The position numbers and the translations under genes are program-made. From NCBI GenBank assembly GCA_964542875.1, contig CAZIWA010000021.1, positions 1 to 55,320 on the forward strand: 55,320 bases of DNA. The letters are read 5' to 3'. Under the pieces are notes generated by a model. The model was not told the DNA's origin and made no database searches. It saw only the letters and a program-made list of their open reading frames with translations. This DNA comes from CAZGOM01 sp964542875. Its GTDB lineage: Bacteria > Planctomycetota > Phycisphaerae > Phycisphaerales > Phycisphaeraceae. This document shows positions 34,210 through 43,420 of this stretch, piece by piece. Position 1 is the first letter of the stretch. Each line of letters opens with the position of its first letter.

Positions 34210-35304
34210 ATGGGCGTTTCAATCAAAGACATCGCCCGCCGGGCGGGCACCAGCAACGTCACCGTCTCACTCGCACTGCGCGACAGCCCCAAAATCAGCC
34301 TCGCAAGGCGCGAGCAGATCAAGGGCCTTGCCGTCGAAATGGGATACCGCGCCAACCCACTGGCGCGCGCCATGCGCATGCAACGGTCGCTCACCGTCGG
34401 CATCCTGCTGCCCAACCTCCGCTCCGGCGTCAGCAACCTTAAAGTCGAAGCCATCGAGAAAAAACTCGTCCAGACCGGCTACCAGGTGCTCGTGGGCTTC
34501 ACCCAGGGCGAACCCAAAGGCCTCACCGATTACCTCCATAGCATGATCGCCCGCAGGGTCGACGGCATCATCATCTATGGCCAGCACGGCGACGCCAAAA
34601 CCTGGCCCGATCTCCAATCCGTATTCGGCAATGAACTCCCCCCCTGTGTCCTGGCGGACCCGCAAATCGATGTGCCCGAGATCCCCTGCGTCATGATCGA
34701 CCGGGCCACAGGCATGGCCATCGCCGCGAACCATCTGTTGCAGCTCGGACACCGGGATATCGCCTACATCGGCGTAGGCGGCTCGCAAAACATCAAATTC
34801 AAAGGCGCAGCCCAGGCCATCGCAAAAGTGCCCGGCACGCGCACACGCTTTTTCTCGCTCTGGACCAACCAGTGGCATGAGACGCCCGACCAGCTCCGCC
34901 AAGCGGCTCTCGTCCCGCCTGACCCCGGCAACATTGATCTCTACATCAACGCCACCACGCTGGGACTGCGCATCGCCGCAATGCCCCCCAGCCAACGCCC
35001 CACCGCCGTCCTCGCCATGAGCGACCAGGTCGCCATGCGGCTCATCAACGGGCTCCTGGACGCCGGCATGAGCGTCCCCGGCGATCTCTCCGTCTGCGGG
35101 TTCGACGGGTCGGACATGGCACTCCAGCTTTACCGCCCTCGGCTCACCACCGTCCGCCAGCCGCAGGCCCAGCTTGCCGATCAGGTGCTGGAAATCCTGC
35201 TCGCGCAGCTTCTTGGCAAGCCGCCTCAGCAGCACACCTATGAAGTCCCGCTGGATTTAATGCCTGGCGCTTCCACGGCCTCCCGCGCCGGCCATGCAAA
35301 ATAA
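34210..35304 (+). CDS. LacI-family transcriptional regulator
   Basis: This 364-residue protein has an N-terminal LacI helix-turn-helix (VSIKDIARRAGTSNVTVSLALRDSPKIS, then GYRANPLARAM hinge) and a sugar-sensor domain (VGILLPNL, then RVDGIIIYGQ, GHRDIAYIGVGG, PTAVLAMSDQVAMRLINGLLDAG, VCGFDGSD). SDQVAM and the C-terminal RQP are usual for the family. No sugar gene is directly next to it; the closest candidate target is the PcRGLX-like gene at 40461-42890. A terminator follows. Confidence 0.9.
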   Translation: MGVSIKDIARRAGTSNVTVSLALRDSPKISLARREQIKGLAVEMGYRANPLARAMRMQRSLTVGILLPNLRSGVSNLKVEAIEKKLVQTGYQVLVGFTQGEPKGLTDYLHSMIARRVDGIIIYGQHGDAKTWPDLQSVFGNELPPCVLADPQIDVPEIPCVMIDRATGMAIAANHLLQLGHRDIAYIGVGGSQNIKFKGAAQAIAKVPGTRTRFFSLWTNQWHETPDQLRQAALVPPDPGNIDLYINATTLGLRIAAMPPSQRPTAVLAMSDQVAMRLINGLLDAGMSVPGDLSVCGFDGSDMALQLYRPRLTTVRQPQAQLADQVLEILLAQLLGKPPQQHTYEVPLDLMPGASTASRAGHAK

Positions 35305-35383
35305 ACTCCAGCCATGGGGAAGGCCAAAGCGTAAGCTTGCTTCCTCGTAAAACCAGCCGCATGGTTCGTCACCGCCATCAATG

Positions 35384-35411
35384 AAAAGAGCGCAGGCATC
35401 TGCGCTCTTTT
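35384..35411. terminator. Bidirectional terminator after the LacI gene
   Basis: A perfect 12-bp stem (AAAAGAGCGCAG and its complement, loop GCAT) runs into TTCTTT, and an A-run precedes it. It separates the LacI gene from the convergent lipoprotein gene. Confidence 0.88.
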
Positions 35412-35439
35412 TCTTTATTCGTTTTTTGACCGCACCAGT

Positions 35440-35922
35440 TCACAGGCCAAGCTGGCGTTCTTCCCTGCGTTCGCCCAGCTTTCGGGAAACCAGGCTCAGC
35501 GTCACGCGCAGGAAGCCCTCTTCCTGGTCGATCTTGATGTACAAGTGCTCACGGCCCTTGTCGAACTCAAGCACCGACACATCCTCGGCTTCCTTGTCGA
35601 CCATGCGTTCCCAGTTGTACTTGCCCACGTTCACGCGCAGGTAGGCCACCAGGTTGTGCATGGAAGCCCGGCCTTCGTAAATGTGGCTGATCGTCCGGCT
35701 GCCTTCGTGGATATCCGTCCGGCTCACTGAGGGGGCCAGGACAAATCCCACCGGCATCGGAACGTCGGCAATCGCCGGGTTATCCGAAGGCTTCAGTGGG
35801 GTGGGCGCCACCACCAGCTTGTCGCCATCGGTCGAGCGGACTTGCTCATCCTTGTGGGACTTGCAGCCGGCACTCAACAGCACGCCAACCAACGCAAGAC
35901 AAAGCAAGCTCTGTTTCATCAT
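35440..35922 (-). CDS. Lipoprotein, paralogue of the next one upstream
   Basis: This 160-residue protein has a lipoprotein signal and lipobox LLSAGC (Cys20). The mature part contains IADVPMPVGFVLAP, a YEGRASMHNLVAYLRVNVGKYNWERM helix-strand unit, and HLYIKIDQEEGFLRVTLSLV. The same order (DVPVPEGA, then a YFRDLSAKRGWKE-type unit, then MTLKI) occurs in the gene at 35986, so they are paralogues by tandem duplication. I do not recognise a named family. The repeated VP-PxG and amphipathic unit suggests a small envelope domain. Confidence 0.75.
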   Translation of the reverse strand: MMKQSLLCLALVGVLLSAGCKSHKDEQVRSTDGDKLVVAPTPLKPSDNPAIADVPMPVGFVLAPSVSRTDIHEGSRTISHIYEGRASMHNLVAYLRVNVGKYNWERMVDKEAEDVSVLEFDKGREHLYIKIDQEEGFLRVTLSLVSRKLGERREERQLGL

Positions 35923-35985
35923 GACTTAGGGCTCCTGACCTGTCCCGGAGTGTAAACCCGGGTGGGAAAACGAGCAAACCGCCCA

Positions 35986-36471
35986 TTACTTTTCGGACTG
36001 CTTCACATTGCGCCAGTTGAATACGCAATCGCCCGTCACATGAAGTGATCCCCCGTCGGATGTATTGATTTTCAAGGTCATCTTGTCGTCGACGCGGGTG
36101 AATTGCAGTTCACGGAGATCGCCGGATATTGTGTCACGCGTTTCTTTCCAACCCCGTTTTGCTGATAAATCGCGGAAGTAGGCGACAAAATCCCCGACTT
36201 TCGCCACGATTTTATATTCTTGATGCAGAGTTGCCGAGCCGCTCGAATGTCCGTTGGCGGTCTGATGCCGGCTTACCCCTGATGACTCCAAAAGGGCAGC
36301 CCCTTCGGGCACAGGGACATCGTCGATTGCAAAGGTGCGGTCAGGTTTTAAGCCCGTTCCCGCGACAAACCCGGTATCGGCAAACTGCTCCTGCCACGTT
36401 TGCTGCTTGGTCTCACAACCCGCGCAAACCAGCAAACCCAACACAAACAAAAATCGAATTCCGATCGTCAT
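35986..36471 (-). CDS. Lipoprotein, paralogue of the downstream neighbour
   Basis: This 161-residue protein has a lipobox LVCAGC (Cys19). After a Gln/Thr-rich linker come AIDDVPVPEGAALLESS, a KVGDFVAYFRDLSAKRGWKE unit and DLRELQFTRVDDKMTLKI, collinear with the protein at 35440. The pair lies 63 bases apart on the same strand, downstream of lutC (91-bp gap), and could be transcribed with the lut genes. Function unknown. Confidence 0.75.
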   Translation of the reverse strand: MTIGIRFLFVLGLLVCAGCETKQQTWQEQFADTGFVAGTGLKPDRTFAIDDVPVPEGAALLESSGVSRHQTANGHSSGSATLHQEYKIVAKVGDFVAYFRDLSAKRGWKETRDTISGDLRELQFTRVDDKMTLKINTSDGGSLHVTGDCVFNWRNVKQSEK

Positions 36472-36562
36472 ACCTATCTCCTATAAAATTCAGACCCCAA
36501 AACATCCAACCTCATACATCTGACATCTCCTTGTCACCCACGCCCCCGTGCCCTGCCCCTTC

Positions 36563-37246
36563 TCAGGCATCCTCCAGCACTAGCACATGCACCGTACCCG
36601 GGCCATGCACGCCCGTCACCAGCACGCCTTCGATATCCGCAGTCTTGCTGGGGCCGGTGATAAACACCATCCCCGCGGGCCAATCCTTAGGCGCTTTGCC
36701 CTTGAATGTCGCCCAGAAGTCGATCATATCCGGCAGAATATCGCTCTTGCGCACCAGTGCCACATGCACAGGCGGCACCAGCCACAGACCACGTCCATGT
36801 CCGGCGTCCGAGCAATAGACAAACGTGCCGGATTCTGCGATCGCCGAGTGCACATCAGTAATGCCCACGTCCGCCCGGTAGACCGGTTCCAGCCCCGGCT
36901 GCTCGGTCCAATCGATCACTTCAAGCCCCTTGCGCCGAAGGTTTTCCTTCAGCGGCAGCGCCTGCGGCACAGAACCGACGCTCACCACCGCGCTCTTGGC
37001 CCCGCGCTCTTCCAGGATCGCATTGATCGCCTTGGACAACCCGTCACCCTTGAGCCTCTGCACCTTCATGCCCACCTGACCGGCCCGGGTGCAGAAAATC
37101 TCCATCAGCGCATCGCTGGAACGTGCCAGCCGGGCAATGCCCTCATTCACCGCAGGGCAAGGCGCAGCAGGCGGCGCTGTCTTCTCATGCTTAAGCGCAT
37201 GCCGGACCCGAGCCATGAATTCTTCTTGCGTGCTTGATTTGGTCAT
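36563..37246 (-). CDS. lutC: LutC-like LUD-domain protein of lactate utilisation
   Basis: This 227-residue protein has a C-terminal LUD domain with ADVGITDVHSAIAESGTFVYCSD and LVPPVHVALVRKSDILPDM, then FITGPSKTADIEGVLVTGVHGPG, as in B. subtilis LutC/YkgG. The LutABC complex oxidises L-lactate to pyruvate. It is the last of three genes in the order lutA, lutB, lutC. A small hairpin TCCGGGT-CTTT-ACCCGGA (37316-37333) lies in the 110-base gap after lutB and may affect stability. Confidence 0.9.
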   Translation of the reverse strand: MTKSSTQEEFMARVRHALKHEKTAPPAAPCPAVNEGIARLARSSDALMEIFCTRAGQVGMKVQRLKGDGLSKAINAILEERGAKSAVVSVGSVPQALPLKENLRRKGLEVIDWTEQPGLEPVYRADVGITDVHSAIAESGTFVYCSDAGHGRGLWLVPPVHVALVRKSDILPDMIDFWATFKGKAPKDWPAGMVFITGPSKTADIEGVLVTGVHGPGTVHVLVLEDA

Positions 37247-37356
37247 TGGTTTCCGCGTTCGTTAAAAGCCGCGATTCGGAATAAAACTCGGAAAGGCTAT
37301 GCAGTTTCAATCTTCTCCGGGTCTTTACCCGGAACCCGAAACCCGCTCTTCCCTCT

Positions 37357-38940
37357 TCACACATCTCGCTTCTTCCACCAATCCCTGAAACTCCGTGCAG
37401 GCGGCGTAGGCATATCCCGCTGGCTGGTCCACCCCGCCACCGGGCCCGGGGCATTGTCCAGCCATCCGCGCGCCGAGTACGGATCGCCTTTTTCCAGCGA
37501 ACCGTTGTAGTACGCCTGCGCGCGGAATACCACCTTCTGCGCCCAGCCTCCCAGCTTGTACGTGGTCGTGCTGGAAAGGCTCTTGGCCCACAGGGAGTAA
37601 AACATCCGGTCGCCGGCCCCGGTGATCTTCTGGCTGATCATGTCCTTGCGGAGCTGAATCAGGTATTTGGGGATGTTGATCTTCACCGGGCACGCCTCGT
37701 AGCACGCGCCGCACAGCGAGCTGGCCTTGGGAAGGTCGCTGTAGTTGGCCAGGCCTTTAAGCATCGGCGTTAGAATCGCGCCGATCGGGCCTGAGTAAAC
37801 CGAGCCATAAGCATGCCCGCCGATTTTCCGGTACACCGGGCAGGCGTTGAGGCACGCGCCGCAGCGGATGCAGCGCAGCATTTCACGCGTTTCTTCCTTC
37901 AGCACTTCGATGCGCCCGTTGTCCACCAGGATCACATGCACTTCTTCCGGGCCGTCGTGGTCGCGCTCGCGCTTGGGGCCAGTCACAAAGTCCGTGTACA
38001 CCGTCAGCGCCTGGCCGGTGGCGCTTCGGGAAAGCAGCTTCAGGAAAATCGCCAGATGCTGGGCCTCAGGCACCAATTTTTCAATTCCCACAAATGCCAC
38101 GTGCACTTTCGGCGCGGCCGTGCAGAATCCCGCATTGCCTTCATTGGTGCAAAGCACGATGGTGCCTGATTCGGCCACCAGAAAATTCCCGCCGGAGATG
38201 CCCAGGTCGGACTTCCGGTATTTCTCACGCAGCAAAATGCGCGCGGTCTGGCAGATGTCTTCCGGCTCTTCAGAGTACGCCACGCCCAGCTCACGCGTAA
38301 ATGCGCGCGCCGTCGCCGCCCGGTCCTTGTGGATCATCGGCTGCACGATGTGCGAAGGCGCATCGTTATCAAGCTGGATGATGTACTCGCCCAGGTCGGT
38401 TTCCACCGTCTCGCAACCCATCGCTTCCAGCTCAGGCAGCAGGTGGGTTTCTTCCGTCACCATCGACTTGGACTTCACGCACAGCTTCGCATCGATGCGC
38501 CTGGCGATATCCATGCAGATGTCGTTGGCTTCGCGCCCGTCTTTGGCGAAGTGGACTTGTGTGCCGTTGGCGCGCGCGTTCTTGATGAATTCTTCGAGGT
38601 AGTAATCCAGGTTGTCCAGCGTGTGCTGTTTGATCTGCCCCGCCAGCTCGCGCATGTTGTCGTAGTTCTGCCCGAATACTTCCAGGCAGACCTTCTTGCG
38701 CGTGGTGTCCTTGGTCAGCGTCGCATGGTTCACGAACTTCTGCAGCTGCGCATTCTTCGTGGCTTTTTCCGCGCGTTCCTGGATGTGGTACGGCAGCTTG
38801 ATATCAAGCGGGTTGGGCTCGTGGAACTCCGTCAGGTTCCCCTGCCCCATGGGGTGCCCCTGGAAGTCGCTTCCATCCATCGGGCGGGTGATGTGGACGT
38901 CGTACTTCTTGTTCTGCTGGGAGTCTTTGGTGGTCGTCAT
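37357..38940 (-). CDS. lutB: LutB-like iron-sulfur protein of lactate utilisation
   Basis: This 527-residue protein has an N-terminal LUD domain (~60-320, including LGISGGNFLVAESGTIVLCTNEGNAG). Two [4Fe-4S] motifs follow: CIRCGACLNACPVYRKIGGHAYG and LCGACYEACPVKINIP. It is the electron-carrying and structural subunit of LutABC. The first ~40 residues (DGSDFQGHPMGQGN) are longer than in B. subtilis LutB. It sits 66 bases after lutA. Confidence 0.93.
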   Translation of the reverse strand: MTTTKDSQQNKKYDVHITRPMDGSDFQGHPMGQGNLTEFHEPNPLDIKLPYHIQERAEKATKNAQLQKFVNHATLTKDTTRKKVCLEVFGQNYDNMRELAGQIKQHTLDNLDYYLEEFIKNARANGTQVHFAKDGREANDICMDIARRIDAKLCVKSKSMVTEETHLLPELEAMGCETVETDLGEYIIQLDNDAPSHIVQPMIHKDRAATARAFTRELGVAYSEEPEDICQTARILLREKYRKSDLGISGGNFLVAESGTIVLCTNEGNAGFCTAAPKVHVAFVGIEKLVPEAQHLAIFLKLLSRSATGQALTVYTDFVTGPKRERDHDGPEEVHVILVDNGRIEVLKEETREMLRCIRCGACLNACPVYRKIGGHAYGSVYSGPIGAILTPMLKGLANYSDLPKASSLCGACYEACPVKINIPKYLIQLRKDMISQKITGAGDRMFYSLWAKSLSSTTTYKLGGWAQKVVFRAQAYYNGSLEKGDPYSARGWLDNAPGPVAGWTSQRDMPTPPARSFRDWWKKRDV

Positions 38941-39006
38941 ATCGATCTCATTCCCACTTCATCTACCGTCATGGCCAGGGGTCTTGCGAACTTTCGCTTC
39001 AACTTC

Positions 39007-39768
39007 TTATTTCCCCGCCGGTGCGGGAACCTTCTCCAGCACACCCAGCCCCTCGGCGATGATCTCCGCGAGGCTCTTGAACTGGATATCCACCTTCTCG
39101 CGCCGGCAGGTGCCGGCGATGTTCATCGTGCAGCCGGCATCGTTGGAAACAATCGTCGTCGCCCCGGTTGCCCGGATGCACTCGGCCTTGTCGCGTGCCA
39201 TGGACCCGGAGATCGCCGGGTAGTTCAGCGCGAACGTCCCGCCGAACCCGCAGCACTGGTCCGCCTTCTCCAGCGGAACATACTCCAGGCCTTTGATCTG
39301 CTTGATCACCTGCACGGCTTCGGTGGTCATGCCGATCCCGCGAAGGTGGCATGAATAGTGGTAAGTCGTCTTGCCCTGCCACTCGCACCCCAGCGCCGCC
39401 AGGTCCACCTTTTTGATCTTCACCAGAAATTCGATGAACTCGTACGTCTTGCTGGCAAAACGCACTGCGGCATCGTGCCAGGCCGGGTCATCGTGAAAAA
39501 GCTCTACGTAGTGGTCGCGGACCATCGCCGCGCATGAGCCCGAAGGCGTCACCACATACTCAGAGTCCTCAAACACCTGGATCATGTTCTTGGCCAGATC
39601 CCGCGTTTCATCGGAGAAGCCGTTGTTGTACATCGGCTGCCCGCAGCAGGTCTGCGCCTCGGGAAATTCGACCGTGCAGCCCAGGTGCTCAAGCACCTTG
39701 ACCGTGGCGATCGCGGTACGGGGATAAAACGTGTCGGTCAGGCAGGTGACGAATAAGGAAACCTTCAT
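39007..39768 (-). CDS. lutA: LutA-like cysteine-rich (CCG) Fe-S protein of lactate utilisation
   Basis: This 253-residue protein starts at the ATG at 39768; an 18-residue longer frame lacks family similarity. Two CCG repeats (AQTCCGQPMYNNGF and ADQCCGFGGTFAL) that hold unusual Fe-S clusters, plus YHYSCHLRGIG and SNDAGCTMNIAG, follow LutA/GlcF-type subunits. It opens the lutABC operon. A GGAAAC just upstream of the start is a weak ribosome-binding site. No LutR-type regulator or lactate permease is next to the operon. Confidence 0.92.
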   Translation of the reverse strand: MKVSLFVTCLTDTFYPRTAIATVKVLEHLGCTVEFPEAQTCCGQPMYNNGFSDETRDLAKNMIQVFEDSEYVVTPSGSCAAMVRDHYVELFHDDPAWHDAAVRFASKTYEFIEFLVKIKKVDLAALGCEWQGKTTYHYSCHLRGIGMTTEAVQVIKQIKGLEYVPLEKADQCCGFGGTFALNYPAISGSMARDKAECIRATGATTIVSNDAGCTMNIAGTCRREKVDIQFKSLAEIIAEGLGVLEKVPAPAGK

Positions 39769-39969
39769 GCGTTTTAGTTTACAACAGCCCGCTCTTTCAG
39801 GCGACTTTGAAGGCGCCCCCAAGGCGTTTGCATTTTCATTGTCTTGATCCCAAAGCGGTTATCGCGCTTAGCAGGCGTTGAGCATGTCGTCATGCGACAC
39901 CAAACTCCAGCCCGTCTTCTCTTGACGCGGGACGGGGCACAGGACGCGGGACTCTCCCTCCCCCCCGCC

Positions 39970-40464
39970 CTACCCCTCCCGGCGCTTGCTCATCGCCCGG
40001 TTGATCTCCCGCTTGGCGTCGCGCTCCTTGATGTCGTCGCGCTTATCAAACGCCTTTTTACCGGTCCCCACACCGATCTCCAGTTTCACATTCCCACGCA
40101 CGAAGTACATCGCAATCGGCACCAGGGTGCCGCTGTGCGCCGCAACAGCTTCACCAAGCTTGATGATCTCCCGTTTATGTGCCAGCAGTTCGCGGACCCG
40201 CTTGGTCGCATGGCTGTTGGCCCCACGGGCCTGGTTATAGGTCGCGATCTCCACTTCAAACAGCAGCAGCTTGCCGGTCTTGTAATCGACCATGGCATAC
40301 CCGTCGCCCAGGTTCACCTGGCCGGCCCGCACGCTTTTTACCTCAGACCCTTGCAGGATGATCCCCACCTCCAGCGTCTGAACGATGTGATAATCATGCT
40401 TGGCCTTGCGGTTTAATATGCGCACGGCGTTGTCTGAATTCTTCTCCTTATTGGCCATAATCAT
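39970..40464 (-). CDS. smpB: SsrA-binding protein (trans-translation)
   Basis: This product of about 164 residues binds tmRNA and brings it to stalled ribosomes. SmpB sequence is clear: LNRKAKHDYHIVQTLEVGIILQGSEVKSVRAGQVNL, YNQARGANSHATKRVRELLAHK, and the basic tail DKRDDIKERDAKREI. The ATG at 40464 overlaps the TGA of the upstream PcRGLX-like gene (ATGA); a second ATG at 40458 is also possible. The overlap suggests translational coupling to a carbohydrate enzyme, an odd pairing. No tmRNA gene is visible nearby. Confidence 0.93.
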   Translation of the reverse strand: MIMANKEKNSDNAVRILNRKAKHDYHIVQTLEVGIILQGSEVKSVRAGQVNLGDGYAMVDYKTGKLLLFEVEIATYNQARGANSHATKRVRELLAHKREIIKLGEAVAAHSGTLVPIAMYFVRGNVKLEIGVGTGKKAFDKRDDIKERDAKREINRAMSKRREG

Positions 40465-42890
40465 GCAAACCATTCCGGGTGTTGAAGGCTCTGGTAGTCA
40501 AGTTTCGCCAGCACGCCCGTACGCGCCGCGGACCCCAGGAATCTAATCAATCCTCGATACGCCGTCGCCACGGGTTTCACCTCGTGCCGCGGACCGTGCC
40601 ACAAACCGCCGTCGATGCCGGCCTCCAGGCTCATCATGCCGGACTTCAAGAAACGCTTGTCGCCCGTCCATTCATAACCGATCGCCATGCCCAGCGGCAC
40701 CTGGCTGGAGAATTCTAGGGCGTATCCGTCTTCAAAGCACGCGTCCGCCGCATCACGCATTTCCTGCAGCAGTTCCGTCAGCCAGTGCAGTGCCTTGTTG
40801 TCGCCTGTGCGCCGGATGTAGTGGTCCACGCCCTCGATCATGCAGCCATACGCGAAAAAGCCCATCACCATCTGCCGTTCCAGCCCATGCCGGGCATCGC
40901 CCGAGGACAGCTTCACCGCGCCGGAGAAGGTCTTGCGGTCAAACCCGACAAAGAAGTCGATGATCTCCTGCAATTGCTTCGCGTAGCGCTCTTCACCCGT
41001 CACTTCCGCCAGGTAGCTCAGCGAAAGCGTCGGCCAGCCCAGTTCGCGCGTGAAGCCAAAGAACCCCTTGCGCATCACCGGGTCCGCCAGGTCTTCGATG
41101 ATCTTGTCACCCAGCGCCATGGACACTTCCAGCGCGTCTTCGTCGCCGGTCAAGCAGTAATATTCCAGCAGCCCCTGCGTCCAGAAGTGGCTGGGGATCG
41201 ACCCCGACCGCCTGTGTCCCGCCGAGTGTTGAGGCGTAGAACGGTGCTGCTGCGCATGGTCGCTGTAGTGGATGAAGTCCACCTCGATGTTGTGCCGGGC
41301 AAACCACCGCAGGTTCTTCCAGTGGTCATATCGGCCCGTGCGCATCACTTCCGACGCCAACGCATGAATCACGTCGTATTCGTTGTTCGTCCAGATCGGT
41401 TCATACGCATCATTCAGCATCCACGGCGCCACAAACGTCTGCGTGGTGAACACCTTGGGCACGTCAGGCCAGCCCGGCTTGAGATCCTGCGCATTTCCGA
41501 TGCCCATGTACGTGCTGGAATACCCGCCCGAATCCGGCGTATCGCCCAGGTCCCACATCGACGACGGGGTATTCAGGCCCATCAGCTTCTTGAGGTAGCC
41601 CTCCATGCGCTTGGAGTGCCCGGGGCGCATATAGGTTTCCTGCTGGAATTTCTTCAGTTGGATCAGCCACTCCGGCTTCACGCAGGCCCGCCCCTCCCAC
41701 CAGAGCGCTTCCGTCAGCCGCGTCACTTCCGCGTTGTTGCTCGCTCCTTCAAAGCTCGTCAGCGAGTACACCTGCCGGCGCGACCGGCCTTGCGGCAATT
41801 CCAACCCCTTGCCGAGGTTGGGCCCCATTCCGTCCACGCGTGAGCATCCCCCGCCCGTCTTCTGGTTGTCCCCGGCAAACTCCGGCCAGAACTCCAGCGA
41901 CAGGTGGCTCCCCGCGCTGGCCAGCCGCTTGGGCCGCTGGTGCTTAAAGTCCTGCATTTTCACGTAAACCGATTTGTCACCCCCCACCACGCCCATCCAG
42001 TCTTCCACATCCAGCAGCGGCGGACGCACATGTACGTTGTATTCCGAATCATCCAACAACATCCGCTCGTTTTCCACGTGCGCGCTCATACGCGCGCCAT
42101 CAGCCACAATCGCCACCGGCGAAGGATTCATCACCTCACGCGGCACATACGCCACCGTGTGGTTGTGCTGCTGGAAATGCCGATGCGTCGGCGAAGCGAT
42201 ATCCAGATCCAGTTCCATCGCCATCCGCTGCACCGGCAATTGATCCGCGCCCTTTTCCAGATTGAAAAAGTGGTAATCAAACCGCACCACCGGCCACCCC
42301 GCCCACACCTCGATATCCAACCGGTAATTCAGTTTCCGCTTCCCGGCGAGATTAAAGTGCGCGCCCTCCACGCGTGCCCGGACCCGCACATCCGAACTCT
42401 CGATCATCCGGATCGTCCGCGACTCTTCATGCAGCGTGGAGAACGAATCCACCACAAACCGCAGATCATCAGGCCGCGCAATAATCGCCCGCCCGTCGAT
42501 GATCAGTTCCGAAACGGGCCCCGTCCCATCCACCGCCAGCGCAATCCGGGCGCGCTTGGTTTTAATCACCACGTTCCCGCCCGCATGGTCTACATGCACC
42601 GCATCCTTCACAGCCGGTGCCTTGTGCTTCTCCAGCACGAACAAACCTTTTTCTTCCGCCAGGAAGGAAAGCAGCAGCCAGCTTGCCGAGCCATTCTTGT
42701 GCTTGCTGAGCACCCGCGTGGCCACCGCCACATGCGCGCCCGACGGCGTCGTCAGCCGAAATGCCTCATCCCCTTGCGCCCAGCCATCCTCCAGCGGCAC
42801 ACCGATCACCGTCGGCGTTCCCGCCGGCTCTTTGCTGGCGTAAAAGACTTCAACGACCGGGCCTGAAAGTTTTATGGTTTGTGGGTTCAT
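40461..42890 (-). CDS. PcRGLX/YetA-family protein without signal peptide
   Basis: This 809-residue protein starts at the ATG at 42890; a longer frame is not supported. It follows the RIFT-barrel plus alpha/alpha-toroid plan of PcRGLX/YetA proteins: VIGVPLEDGWAQG, SASWLLLSFLAEE, RVEGAHFN, VVRFDYHFFN, then RWFARHNIEVDFIHYSDH in the toroid and GYEWTGDKRFLKSG near the end. Unlike the relative at 2052-6161 it has neither CBM9 domain nor signal peptide and should be cytoplasmic, so it may act on imported oligosaccharides. Function inferred from the family only. Confidence 0.82.
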   Translation of the reverse strand: MNPQTIKLSGPVVEVFYASKEPAGTPTVIGVPLEDGWAQGDEAFRLTTPSGAHVAVATRVLSKHKNGSASWLLLSFLAEEKGLFVLEKHKAPAVKDAVHVDHAGGNVVIKTKRARIALAVDGTGPVSELIIDGRAIIARPDDLRFVVDSFSTLHEESRTIRMIESSDVRVRARVEGAHFNLAGKRKLNYRLDIEVWAGWPVVRFDYHFFNLEKGADQLPVQRMAMELDLDIASPTHRHFQQHNHTVAYVPREVMNPSPVAIVADGARMSAHVENERMLLDDSEYNVHVRPPLLDVEDWMGVVGGDKSVYVKMQDFKHQRPKRLASAGSHLSLEFWPEFAGDNQKTGGGCSRVDGMGPNLGKGLELPQGRSRRQVYSLTSFEGASNNAEVTRLTEALWWEGRACVKPEWLIQLKKFQQETYMRPGHSKRMEGYLKKLMGLNTPSSMWDLGDTPDSGGYSSTYMGIGNAQDLKPGWPDVPKVFTTQTFVAPWMLNDAYEPIWTNNEYDVIHALASEVMRTGRYDHWKNLRWFARHNIEVDFIHYSDHAQQHRSTPQHSAGHRRSGSIPSHFWTQGLLEYYCLTGDEDALEVSMALGDKIIEDLADPVMRKGFFGFTRELGWPTLSLSYLAEVTGEERYAKQLQEIIDFFVGFDRKTFSGAVKLSSGDARHGLERQMVMGFFAYGCMIEGVDHYIRRTGDNKALHWLTELLQEMRDAADACFEDGYALEFSSQVPLGMAIGYEWTGDKRFLKSGMMSLEAGIDGGLWHGPRHEVKPVATAYRGLIRFLGSAARTGVLAKLDYQSLQHPEWFA

Positions 42891-43420
42891 GACTCTTGCT
42901 TTTTGAATTTTGGCTTGAAATAGCACCGGGAACTACGGTGTTTTAAGAATACCGGGTCAGTTGGATGCGCGCTTCACCCCAAGGTTCCAAGCCTTCTTTC
43001 CCCAAACCGCCTCACTGTTGTTTGCAACTGATAAAACTGAAATTCCAACTCCATTCCCAAGTCGCCATTCCCACGGGGCCGTGCCCGAATCCGTCATATG
43101 GCCCGCCTGACGTAGGTCGGATTAGGCGTCTTCGCCGTAATCCAACCTCTTGTTGAGCATTCATTAGCCCCAACAGAACGTCACCCATGACCTGAGACTC
43201 TGAGCGCTGAAACCCCCAACTCTGAACTCTTGGCACAGGACACAGGACACGAGATACAAAGGCACGGGACTCTGCCACCCCAAACCCTGCCACCAACCCT
43301 GCCCTTCTTCCCAATTGACAAGCCCGGACCATTTCGGCCCGGGCCTGGTGTATAGGCATTAGGGACAAACTTAGCTTACAACCCCTGCTCTCGCAAGATG
43401 TTGCAAAACCAAGTCAAGGC
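42891..43420. other. 530-base gene-free region with a REP-like palindrome
   Basis: No open frame here has family signal. The notable item is a long hairpin at 43112-43147. A looser inverted repeat rich in CCCGG lies near 43323-43348 and could end rpmH transcription. Short repeated words such as GGCACAGGAC also occur, and a similar word lies at 39936. Confidence 0.5.
43112..43147. repeat. REP-like palindrome
   Basis: GGTCGGATTAGGCG and CGCCGTAATCCAACC flank the loop TCTT, forming an imperfect hairpin of about 14 bp. The sequence style (GGTCGGATTA ... TAATCCAACC) resembles repetitive extragenic palindromes of other bacteria. Only one clear copy is in the window, so it is a candidate family member rather than a proven repeat. 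Confidence 0.5.

Noticed and set aside
39769..39969. tmRNA gene next to smpB
   Set aside because: The 200-base gap has no tRNA-like ends or tag-coding frame.
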